DNA of 6,360 bases from Thermoproteota archaeon (GCA_013154205.1 JAADCY010000100.1:1-6360), one strand, 5' to 3'; shown: positions 1 through 5,833, counted from the first letter of the stretch. Notes: a model not told the origin generated them from the letters alone. Program-made: numbers and translations.

Positions 1-1
1 T

Positions 2-598
2 TTGTTTTCCAAATATGTACTGTCAAGACTTGTTTCCCATGATGATCAGGGCCTTATACTTATGATCTCCTATGGATTATTCATGGGTGTTCTCGCCAGC
101 TATTTTGGCTTAACACCAGCACTGGGTGCTTTCATAGCTGGTTTATCAATATCTGCTGTTGAGCACAGCAAGCCAGTTATGGAGATGTTTAAGCCTGTCC
201 GGGCCGTGTTTATAACGTTCTTTTTATTATCGATGGGTGTTAACATAGCCCTATCACCCATTAATTTAGAAACCCTGTTTGCAGGTGTGGCCGTAGGCGT
301 CTTGGCTGCGCTAATACATTGTTTCTCAACACTTCTATCATGCATTATCGCTGGGAGAGGCGATAGAAGGGAGAGGATAGAAGCAGGTAGTTACTTGTCA
401 ACTGTTAGCGAGCTTGCCCTGGTAATAGCTTATTATTCCTATGTATATGGCGGGTCTGGGAGCATAGTCTTCGTGATCGCGTCTACAGCGATTATCATTG
501 GGTCTATTATAGCGTCTTATCTTGTAGATAGGATAGAAAATGTAGAACAGTATGTAGCTAAGCTATGTCGAGTGTTTAGATGGAAGAAAAACTACTAA
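2..598 (+). CDS. Kef/CPA2-type cation:proton antiporter, C-terminal part (5' end outside window)
   Basis: This is the C-terminal 198 codons of a membrane cation:proton antiporter (monovalent cation:proton antiporter-2 / Na_H_Exchanger family), ending at TAA 596-598. Whole proteins of this family have roughly 380 or more residues, so about half is missing; the TTG at position 2 is simply the first codon in frame, not a start. Visible marks are the GAFIAGL motif (residues about 42-48 of the fragment), which corresponds to the conserved GAFLAGL of the transport core. The FFLLSMGVNI segment (about 73-82) matches the FFVSVGM motif. A late helix pair around SELALV (136-141) sits where the family has GEFAFV. 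About six hydrophobic helices are seen, followed by a short basic tail (RWKK). The ion specificity (Na+ or K+) cannot be told. It faces rubrerythrin tail to tail with a 21-base gap. Confidence 0.85.
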   Translation: MFSKYVLSRLVSHDDQGLILMISYGLFMGVLASYFGLTPALGAFIAGLSISAVEHSKPVMEMFKPVRAVFITFFLLSMGVNIALSPINLETLFAGVAVGVLAALIHCFSTLLSCIIAGRGDRRERIEAGSYLSTVSELALVIAYYSYVYGGSGSIVFVIASTAIIIGSIIASYLVDRIENVEQYVAKLCRVFRWKKNY

Positions 599-619
599 GT
601 TATTTTATGGTAGCTCATC

Positions 620-1180
620 TTAGAACCTAACGTATTTCTCGCCAGGACTACCACATATCGGGCATTTCTCCGGTGGTTCTGGCCCAATATATGTGTGTCC
701 ACAGACCGGACAGACCCAGATATACCCGTTGATCGGTAGATCCTCTCCTTTCTCAAGATGCTCTAACGCTTTCTTATATAGTTCCCCATGTATTTTCTCA
801 GCTTCAAGAGCCCATTTGAAGCTCTGCAGTGCTTGTCTGTCTCCCTGTAGTTCAGCGATCTTTATATAGACCGGGTACATCTCCTCTACTTCAAAGGTCT
901 CGCCACGTATAGCTTGACCAAGATTCTTCTTTGTATCACCGGGCCCAAAGGCAGAGCCAGCGACAACCTTGAAGTCAGAGTCTAGCCCACTTAATCGTCT
1001 AGAATGATTCCTAGCGTGTACGTACTCTGCATAAGCTATTGCTCGGAATAATCTTGCAATGTTCTTATAGCCTTCACGCTCGGCTATCTCGGCATATATT
1101 AAGTAACGCATATGAGCCATAGATTCTCCGCCGAACGCGGACATTAAGGCATCCTGTGTCATAGGACGGGGACCAGGCAT
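620..1180 (-). CDS. rbr: Rubrerythrin (diiron ferritin-like domain plus C-terminal rubredoxin domain)
   Basis: A 186-residue rubrerythrin, a cytoplasmic non-heme iron protein that reduces hydrogen peroxide in anaerobes using electrons passed through its rubredoxin centre. The ferritin-like domain (about 10-140) holds all expected diiron ligands: E19 in GES, E52 and H55 in EYVH, E94 and E97 in GETFEVEE, and E128 and H131 in EKIH. The spacing is close to that of the classic Desulfovibrio enzyme. The rubredoxin domain follows with C157-P-V-C160 and C173-P-I-C176, four cysteines for one Fe(SCys)4 site. Length and domain order are those of classical rubrerythrin. ATG 1178-1180 is preferred because it puts E19 in register with the family; a second Met (M7, 1160-1162) is possible. 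It stands alone on its strand, and the electron donor is not encoded nearby. Confidence 0.95.
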   Translation of the reverse strand: MPGPRPMTQDALMSAFGGESMAHMRYLIYAEIAEREGYKNIARLFRAIAYAEYVHARNHSRRLSGLDSDFKVVAGSAFGPGDTKKNLGQAIRGETFEVEEMYPVYIKIAELQGDRQALQSFKWALEAEKIHGELYKKALEHLEKGEDLPINGYIWVCPVCGHTYIGPEPPEKCPICGSPGEKYVRF

Positions 1181-1188
1181 ATAGGCAA

Positions 1189-1206
1189 CACCAAGATAAT
1201 ATTATA
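1189..1206 (-). promoter_or_regulatory. Possible rubrerythrin promoter / ribosome-binding region
   Basis: On the minus strand a TATA-like element, TATAATAT (1199-1206), and a weak Shine-Dalgarno GGTG (1189-1192, 8 nt before the ATG at 1180) lie just upstream of the rubrerythrin gene. The two do not fit one simple model. A start site about 25 nt below this TATA box would fall near or inside the first codons. In that case the message would be leaderless and might begin at M7. If the GGTG is used, the true promoter must be further upstream. The sequence does not settle this. The rest of 1207-1340 shows no gene, repeat or RNA that I can support. Confidence 0.35.
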
Positions 1207-1340
1207 TGTAGTGAACGACTAAAAGACGTTCCAGCTGATATGATCTCATCGCTCTTCTATCTCTTGACCCTTCTAAAACATAAATCAGTATTATCTGTTC
1301 CGTTCAACTCGAAAATCACAACCTCATATATGATGATCAT

Positions 1341-1369
1341 AAAAACACGCTAGATCCTTAGTGCGTGTT
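1341..1369 (-). terminator. Hairpin and T-run just after the C/D box sRNA
   Basis: On the minus strand the arms AACACGC (1363-1369) and GCGTGTT (1344-1350) can form a 7-bp stem with a 12-nt loop. The last two T of the 3' arm run into further T, giving TTTTT at 1341-1345. The first A of the stem is the last A of the D box. Archaeal RNA polymerase stops at T-runs even without a hairpin, so this is a credible 3' end for the sRNA and would separate it from rubrerythrin 160 nt downstream. The hairpin may instead mark a processing site or protect the 3' end. Confidence 0.5.
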
Positions 1370-1423
1370 CAGCCCTCACACGGTTCGTCATTGCTTGAGC
1401 TCAGTTCCGAAGTCGTTCATCAC
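1369..1423 (-). ncRNA. C/D box sRNA (2'-O-methylation guide RNA) with two 12-nt guides
   Basis: Read on the minus strand, this 55-nt stretch has the complete layout of an archaeal C/D box sRNA. It has a C box GTGATGA (1417-1423), a 12-nt guide (1405-1416), a D' box CTGA (1401-1404), a 9-nt spacer (1392-1400), a C' box ATGACGA (1385-1391), a second 12-nt guide (1373-1384) and a D box CTGA (1369-1372). C' differs from RTGATGA by one base, the position that forms the U-U mismatch, so both sheared G-A pairs and the G-C pair of the kink-turn can still form. Such RNAs bind L7Ae, Nop5 and fibrillarin and direct methylation of the base paired five nt upstream of D or D'. By that rule the D' guide targets the G in TTCCGAAGTCGT and the D guide the fifth base (C) in CCCTCACACGGT. 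I could not place either target in an rRNA or tRNA from memory. Confidence 0.87.
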
Positions 1424-1442
1424 TATTATTTCCCTAAGAACT

Positions 1443-1471
1443 ATTAGTTGTTAAAACAGTATTTTACTAAT
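1443..1471. promoter_or_regulatory. Possible shared divergent promoter for the sRNA (-) and the hydrolase gene (+)
   Basis: An AT-rich TATA-like core, TTAAAA (1451-1456, TTTTAA on the other strand), lies between the sRNA and the hydrolase gene. A start about 25 nt away falls at about 1425-1428 on the minus strand, right before the sRNA C box. On the plus strand it falls near 1480, a few nt before the ATG at 1486. The core is flanked by a 6-bp inverted repeat, ATTAGT (1443-1448) and ACTAAT (1466-1471), which could be an operator half-site pair or chance in AT-rich DNA. The call rests on spacing only. Confidence 0.35.
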
Positions 1472-1472
1472 C

Positions 1473-1476
1473 GGTG
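1473..1476 (+). promoter_or_regulatory. Shine-Dalgarno GGTG that decides the hydrolase start
   Basis: GGTG lies 9 nt before ATG 1486-1488 and is complementary to the CACC in the archaeal 16S rRNA 3' end. The only earlier in-frame candidate is the GTG inside this same motif (1474-1476), which is better explained as ribosome-binding site than as start codon. Confidence 0.5.
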
Positions 1477-1485
1477 CATCTTGAA

Positions 1486-2040
1486 ATGAGGCCAGCTATC
1501 CTGGTCATAGATATGATTCATGAATTCGTACATGGAAGACTAAAAAGTCCTGATGCTGAGAGTATAGTGCCCAATATTAAAAAGATATTGTCCAAAGCCA
1601 GAGAGGCCGGTATTCCGATCATATATCTGTGTGATAAGCATTACCCCTTTGACCATGAGCTCAAGATCTGGGGTGAACACGCACTATATGATTCACCGGA
1701 GAACAAGATAATCGACGAGCTCAAGCCAGGTGATAAAGACATAGTTCTGTATAAGAGAAACTATAGCGGCTTCAGAGACACTGGACTGCTTAATGTCCTT
1801 CACGATCTAGGCGTAGACACGGTCATACTTACAGGAATACATACACATATCTGTGTACTCCACACGGCATGGGATGCTTTCTACTACGGTTTCAATATCA
1901 TCATTGTAAGAGATGTTGTAGCGGCCTTCAGCAGGGACGATCACGAATACGCATTGAAATATATGGAGAAAATATATGGCGCGAAAATACTGGGCTCTAA
2001 AGAGGTCATAGACTTACTAGAAGGAATACAGAAGAAGTGA
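1486..2040 (+). CDS. Nicotinamidase-like cysteine hydrolase (isochorismatase superfamily)
   Basis: A 184-residue cytosolic hydrolase of the isochorismatase-like fold. The catalytic triad is visible as D9 (LVID), K90 (LYKRNYSGF) and C123 (THICV). A metal site like that of nicotinamidases is present as D50-x-H52 (CDKH) and H65 (WGEHAL). Spacing is close to archaeal nicotinamidase, which turns nicotinamide into nicotinate for NAD salvage, so that reaction is the best guess. However, the usual D-x-Q-N-D-F start motif reads IDMIHEF, and the residue pair before the catalytic Cys is HI rather than the common acidic form. Another amide or an isochorismate-like substrate is therefore possible. I prefer ATG 1486 over GTG 1474 because family members begin with a short M-x-P-A-(I/L) before the first strand and a GGTG precedes it at the right distance. 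It ends 3 nt from the convergent ATPase gene. Confidence 0.88.
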   Translation: MRPAILVIDMIHEFVHGRLKSPDAESIVPNIKKILSKAREAGIPIIYLCDKHYPFDHELKIWGEHALYDSPENKIIDELKPGDKDIVLYKRNYSGFRDTGLLNVLHDLGVDTVILTGIHTHICVLHTAWDAFYYGFNIIIVRDVVAAFSRDDHEYALKYMEKIYGAKILGSKEVIDLLEGIQKK

Positions 2041-2043
2041 AAC

Positions 2044-2817
2044 CTAGTCGTAGATAGGTATAATGCCGACGAGACGGTTATCCTCGTAAATATATTTTAG
2101 CTTGACACCGAATGTTTTTTCGATACTCTTATTTCCAACAATACGTTCTAAATTCCCCTCATCTACTACACGACCATCCCTTAATAGAACGAAGTATTCC
2201 GCGGTGTTGACGGCAAAGACCGGGTCGTGTGTCGCAATAATGATTGTTGTTCTTCCAGAGTACTTCTTAATAATCCGGGAGATCTCTATTCTGGACAACA
2301 TGTCTAGATGACTATCGGGCTCGTCGAGCAATAGGTATTTTGGATGTTTTATAAGAGCCATGCCGAGAACCACTTTGCGGAGCTCACCACTGCTCAGTTC
2401 ATCTAGTCTTCGCTCAGATAAGTGTTCGATCCCTAGCTCCCTTAGAACAGCCTCTGCCTCACGTATATCTTCTTGTCTCTCGATCAATCCGCGATATAGG
2501 CTTGATCTAGATATAAGTAAGGCCTCAAATACCTTTAGCCCCATCATATCTGGGAGAGCTATTTCGCCCATATAGGAGATCAGCCTTGCGATCTCCCTGT
2601 TGCTCATCTCGGCTAACTCTTTGAAACCAATCAGTATTTTTCCACTATACTTTATCCTCCTGAACAGCATTTTCAATAAGGTTGTTTTGCCCGAGCCATT
2701 AGGGCCGAGCAACGCTGTTATCTTACCAGAGGGGATCTTGATCCTCAGATTCTCGAAGACCAGTTTATTCCTATAACCAGCACTTTTAACATCAACAACT
2801 ATATCGCTCGGCTTCAT
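2044..2817 (-). CDS. ABC transporter ATPase, cobalamin/iron-complex import family (BtuD/FecE type)
   Basis: The 257-residue cytoplasmic motor of the importer encoded with the two upstream genes. In order it shows Walker A GPNGSGKT (38-45), a Q-loop region SYMGE (81-85), signature LSSGE (141-145), Walker B YLLLDE (161-166, D165 and E166), D-loop SHLD (169-172) and H-loop H197 in ATHDP. The C-terminal tail ending in GIIPIYD is typical of the BtuD/FecE/HmuV class. Two changes stand out. The Q-loop position normally filled by Gln is Glu85, and the helix after the signature reads GMAL instead of the usual ARAL. Both catalytic motifs are intact, so the protein is probably active. ATG 2815-2817 overlaps the permease stop by one base (TGATG); the TTG at 2818-2820 is a less likely start. 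The ribosome-binding site is weak, suggesting translation coupled to the permease. Confidence 0.93.
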   Translation of the reverse strand: MKPSDIVVDVKSAGYRNKLVFENLRIKIPSGKITALLGPNGSGKTTLLKMLFRRIKYSGKILIGFKELAEMSNREIARLISYMGEIALPDMMGLKVFEALLISRSSLYRGLIERQEDIREAEAVLRELGIEHLSERRLDELSSGELRKVVLGMALIKHPKYLLLDEPDSHLDMLSRIEISRIIKKYSGRTTIIIATHDPVFAVNTAEYFVLLRDGRVVDEGNLERIVGNKSIEKTFGVKLKYIYEDNRLVGIIPIYD

Positions 2818-3806
2818 CAAGCGCCACGACCCCTAAATCTCCTTATCATTATTGAGAGAAAGAACGGTGCTCCAAACAATGATACAATGGCTCCGGCAGG
2901 AACCTCTCCAACAGAGACTAAGAAGGGGCCAGCCAAGATAAGTCTAGAGAAATTATCGCTTAGAAGAAGAAGAAGGGCACCTACTATGCCTGCTATGACA
3001 GGTACCATTCTATTATCGCTGGTGCCCAGCAGTAGGCGTGCTATATGGGGTGAGACTAATCCTATGAATCCTATTAAGCCGCAACACGCAACAACAGAGG
3101 CGCCTATAACGCCTGATAGGAGGACAATTAGTAAACGTGCAACTCTGGGATTATATCCCTGCTGTGCGGCGTACTCGTCACCTATTAATAATGCGTTTAG
3201 AGGCTTGGCGGTGAATATGTAGAGTATGAAGGACAATATTGAGAGGAAGATAAGCAGGGGGATCCAGCCAGGATCCACTGCTACGAAACTACCTACAAGG
3301 GCATAGGCTATGAACGGGTTCTTGCTGGCGACAATGTATGATAAGAGAAGACTTGCTCCCGAAAACATAGAGTTAACACCTATACCGGCAAGGACATATG
3401 CTACGTCACTGCCCCCTACCGCTTCTGCGACCATTATAGTTATAATTAGAGCGGCTAGCCCGCCGATCCCGGCCACTATTGTTAGTAGGGCAAGGGCTGC
3501 TGTGGCCGATGAAACAAGGTAGAACAACATAACTGCGAAAACACCGCCACTACCGATTCCAAGGATGTAGTGGTCAACCAAGGGGTTACGTAGGCTGGAT
3601 TGTAGGAGAGCTCCTGTTAGGCCTAGTATTAGCCCTACAAGTGAGGCGGCCATTATTCTGTTGAATCTATACTCATATATTATGCTTGAAGACCCATACC
3701 CCAAGTGGATGAATAAGAAGCCTAGAAGCACTAATGCTGACAAGAGCAGTAATAATATGGTTGAAAAAACAAGTATTTTCCTCTTGAATAACCTATAGAT
3801 GCTCAT
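2817..3806 (-). CDS. ABC transporter permease, BtuC/FecCD family
   Basis: A 329-residue integral membrane subunit that, as a dimer, forms the translocation path for cobalamin, iron-siderophore or heme. About nine or ten hydrophobic helices are seen, starting at 11-33. Family signatures include RFNRIMAASLVG (47-58, for the usual R-x-P-R), then Q69 and NPLVDHYILGIGSG (74-87). Next comes the coupling segment GDEYAAQQGYNP (209-220), which contacts the ATPase, and GLIGFIGLVSPHIAR (243-257). A late GEVPAGAIVSLFGAPFF (300-316) also matches. Length is normal for the family and nothing is missing. ATG 3804-3806 is supported by GTGATC 4 nt upstream. The start lies 12 nt after the binding-protein stop, and the stop overlaps the ATPase start by one base, so all three are made from one message. 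Confidence 0.95.
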   Translation of the reverse strand: MSIYRLFKRKILVFSTILLLLLSALVLLGFLFIHLGYGSSSIIYEYRFNRIMAASLVGLILGLTGALLQSSLRNPLVDHYILGIGSGGVFAVMLFYLVSSATAALALLTIVAGIGGLAALIITIMVAEAVGGSDVAYVLAGIGVNSMFSGASLLLSYIVASKNPFIAYALVGSFVAVDPGWIPLLIFLSILSFILYIFTAKPLNALLIGDEYAAQQGYNPRVARLLIVLLSGVIGASVVACCGLIGFIGLVSPHIARLLLGTSDNRMVPVIAGIVGALLLLLSDNFSRLILAGPFLVSVGEVPAGAIVSLFGAPFFLSIMIRRFRGRGA

Positions 3807-3810
3807 ACTC

Positions 3811-3816
3811 GATCAC
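3811..3816 (-). promoter_or_regulatory. Ribosome-binding site of the permease gene
   Basis: On the minus strand GTGATC, fully complementary to GATCAC in the archaeal 16S rRNA tail, lies 4 nt before the permease ATG. It fits exactly into the 12-base gap after the binding-protein stop codon and fixes the permease start. Confidence 0.6.
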
Positions 3817-3818
3817 AG

Positions 3819-4970
3819 TCAATGCCTCTTGCTGATAAGATACCCTATAGCAATTCCTATTAGGATCACCGCTATAGATACACCAGCAATTAATCCGTAT
3901 GGGGTTCTCTCCACAGTCTCTGTATGTGTTTTTACAATCGTTGTTGCAGATGCAAACTCTTTGGTCATAGTAGTCGTACTTGTCTTGGTCACAGTGTAAG
4001 ATACAGTATTTGTTTTCACTACAGTCTTAGTTATCGGTGTAACCGTAGGTGCAGGGCCTAGGACATTAGCAATTCTCTGGGCCAGCATTAGTGCTGCTTT
4101 TCCTATTAGTGGACCAGGCCTTGAGAGCAGGTCTATATCTGTCTTGTTTAGAAACACCAGTTTAGCGTTAAGTTTAGTGAGACCATACTCTGTAAGCGTT
4201 TTATTATTGTAATAGGATGTGTCCAGTATTATTATCTGGGGTTTCCACGAGGCTAAAGTCTCTATATTAACGGCTTTCCATCCAACTGTGGTTGCAACAT
4301 TAGTTACACCGATCTTCGATAATAGATCGTCGATAAATGTTGCTTTACCAGCAACCCAGATGCCCTCGTAAAAACCAACCACTACGACCGCACGGATAGA
4401 CTTATATGGTGCTAAGAACTGCCTAGCAACGGTTATGTTGTTCTCAATATCCTGTATTACTTTCGAGACTTTCGTGCTCGATACATTAAATATCTGTGCG
4501 ACGGTTGCTATATCTGTATAGATATCTTCTATTGATTTAGCCGCGCCGGCATGAAGATATACGACGGTGATGTTATAATCTTCAAAGAATTTCAGCAACT
4601 TATAGTGGGCACCAGCATCAGCTAATACCAGGTCAGGTTTGAGAGCGATTATTTTTTCAGTCTTGATAGCTGACCACCAATAACCGCCGACATCTGTGAC
4701 GTTATGTGTTTTGCAATACTCTGAAATACCATAGTATGGATCCTTGTAGGATATCGAGTCTACCCCGACTAGCTTGTTAAGAAGACCTAGAGATGCCATT
4801 ATCTCTGTTATGCTTGGAGACAATGAGATCACGCGTTTCGGCATAGTTTTTATCACAACAACTCTGTTCAAAGCATCCTTAACGGTTACTGGATAACTAT
4901 ATGAAATATTCGATACGACGACCAAGGCTATGAGGAGTAGCGCTATCGGTAAATAGAAACTCTTCCTCAT
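3819..4970 (-). CDS. ABC importer substrate-binding protein (BtuF/FepB type) with Thr-rich stalk and C-terminal membrane anchor
   Basis: A 383-residue extracellular receptor that delivers a cobalamin-, heme- or siderophore-like ligand to the permease. The N-terminus is a signal peptide (basic MRK, hydrophobic to about 20). The Periplasmic_binding_2 fold follows, with PKRVISLSPSITEI (44-57), a VGGYWW segment (94-99), KPDLVLAD (111-118), a second lobe from about 190, and RPGPLIGKAA (284-293). Residues 309-356 form a threonine-rich stalk (19 Thr in 48). A hydrophobic helix (about 357-380) and the basic end SKRH follow, so the protein is tethered by its C-terminus rather than by a lipid on Cys; no lipobox is present. 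Six N-x-S/T sequons lie in the mature domain (N90, 133, 162, 178, 256, 275), consistent with archaeal surface glycosylation. The start overlaps the dphB stop as ATGA. The ligand cannot be assigned. Confidence 0.93.
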   Translation of the reverse strand: MRKSFYLPIALLLIALVVVSNISYSYPVTVKDALNRVVVIKTMPKRVISLSPSITEIMASLGLLNKLVGVDSISYKDPYYGISEYCKTHNVTDVGGYWWSAIKTEKIIALKPDLVLADAGAHYKLLKFFEDYNITVVYLHAGAAKSIEDIYTDIATVAQIFNVSSTKVSKVIQDIENNITVARQFLAPYKSIRAVVVVGFYEGIWVAGKATFIDDLLSKIGVTNVATTVGWKAVNIETLASWKPQIIILDTSYYNNKTLTEYGLTKLNAKLVFLNKTDIDLLSRPGPLIGKAALMLAQRIANVLGPAPTVTPITKTVVKTNTVSYTVTKTSTTTMTKEFASATTIVKTHTETVERTPYGLIAGVSIAVILIGIAIGYLISKRH

Positions 4971-5794
4971 GAGGACCGCCTCCTTATTGAAAACAGTTTT
5001 GAATAAATATCATTGATCTTGTTTATAACGGTATCTGGAAGACCTCCGATCAATCTCAAGGCATCAAGTTCCAACGGATGGGGCTTTGCAACAACAATTA
5101 TACATTCAGGCGGGCCTGGATACTCGTATTTCTTAATCTCCGATAATATGTCGGCATGTATGGTCTGTAGAGGTGTTCCAGCGCGTGAGAGCCCTACTCC
5201 TATTACGTCGGCAAGCATATTCTCTTCATCTAGCTCAAGAAGTATGTTTATGGCCTCCCTAATGGTCATTGCCTTGTTCTCTTCAAGCTTAAGATCGAGG
5301 AGGACGAGTGTATGGAGATTTCTTGATAGATTATCGTAGATAGTTTCTATTGTTGAGTATGGTTTGAAGGCCTCCGGGTATACGAGAGTCACGGTTTTTC
5401 CGAATCGATACATTTGTAGTCCTGTTGCCGAGGCCGCTACTGAGTAAATAGATATCCCATGTATTATCCTTATATCGACCTTCTTCTCGAGAGCCTCCAA
5501 CCTTATTGCATCATGGGTTGTAGCAATAAATGGATCTCCGGGGACAAGTATCGCTATGTTCTTTGTTTTCGCTTCTTCAACTATCTTACTAATGGATCTA
5601 CCCTCTAGGTCTCTCCTACGTGCGAGAACTAGTTCGGCGTTCGGATTTATACTACTTATTCTCTCGGGAGAGAAATCGTAGATTATGCTCGTATATGTAT
5701 CTATGATGATCTTATCAACAGATCTAATAGCCTCGATAGCTTCCATGGTAAGATGCTTACTGCTAAGACCTAGGCCAATGAAATACAGTGTCAT
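4967..5794 (-). CDS. dphB: Diphthine synthase (SAM-dependent EF2 methyltransferase)
   Basis: A 275-residue cytosolic enzyme that methylates the amino-carboxypropyl histidine of elongation factor 2 to diphthine, a step of diphthamide synthesis, using S-adenosylmethionine. It belongs to the tetrapyrrole-methylase fold. Key signs are the N-terminal MTLYFIGLGL (1-10), DTYTS (32-36), the SAM-loop VPGDPFIATTH (84-94), HGISIYSVAASATGLQMYRFG (112-132) and a C-terminal lobe with VIGVGLSRAG (197-206). Length is close to the usual 260-270 residues, with a short basic tail (RRRSS). The reading frame is open up to a TTG at 5830. ATG 5792-5794 is the better start because the family begins MTLYFIGLGL and GGTGAT lies 9 nt before it. 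Its stop overlaps the binding-protein start by 4 nt, making it the first gene of the transporter operon. Confidence 0.95.
   Translation of the reverse strand: MTLYFIGLGLSSKHLTMEAIEAIRSVDKIIIDTYTSIIYDFSPERISSINPNAELVLARRRDLEGRSISKIVEEAKTKNIAILVPGDPFIATTHDAIRLEALEKKVDIRIIHGISIYSVAASATGLQMYRFGKTVTLVYPEAFKPYSTIETIYDNLSRNLHTLVLLDLKLEENKAMTIREAINILLELDEENMLADVIGVGLSRAGTPLQTIHADILSEIKKYEYPGPPECIIVVAKPHPLELDALRLIGGLPDTVINKINDIYSKLFSIRRRSS
4979..4985 (-). promoter_or_regulatory. Strong Shine-Dalgarno of the binding-protein gene, inside the end of dphB
   Basis: The minus strand reads AAGGAGG with an 8-nt gap to the ATG at 4970. It is the strongest ribosome-binding site in the window and lies inside the last codons of dphB. 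Besides coupling through the ATGA overlap, the binding protein can therefore be initiated at a high rate of its own, as expected for a receptor needed in excess over its permease. Confidence 0.65.
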
Positions 5795-5803
5795 ACCTAT
5801 AAC

Positions 5804-5809
5804 ATCACC
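5804..5809 (-). promoter_or_regulatory. Ribosome-binding site that decides the dphB start
   Basis: The minus strand reads GGTGAT, complementary to ATCACC near the 16S rRNA 3' end, with a 9-nt gap to ATG 5792-5794. It would lie inside the coding region if the upstream TTG at 5830 were the start, so it argues for the shorter protein. Confidence 0.6.
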
Positions 5810-5833
5810 TTGTTCTATGTATTCATCCAACCT

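Noticed and set aside
1235..1250. CTGA followed by ATGATCT on the plus strand as a D'/C' pair
   Set aside because: The upstream C box candidate GTGAACG lacks the required GA of the k-turn, and no final D box is found.
1330..1336. Plus-strand ATGATGA that looks like a C box
   Set aside because: No CTGA or C'-like box follows at guide-sized distance on this strand; the real box set is on the minus strand nearby.
1333..1340. Palindrome ATGATCAT in the spacer
   Set aside because: Eight bases only, in AT-rich DNA, with no second copy found beside it; likely chance.
1374..1392. GGTTCG resembling a tRNA T-loop
   Set aside because: No T-stem, anticodon arm or acceptor stem can be built around it; it lies in the guide/C' part of the sRNA.
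2818..2820. TTG as start of the ATPase gene
   Set aside because: ATG directly follows and makes the common TGATG junction; the extra residue adds nothing to the family match.
2887..3522. Plus-strand open frames opposite the permease gene
   Set aside because: They lie opposite a gene with full family conservation, and their translations are low-complexity shadow sequence without motifs.
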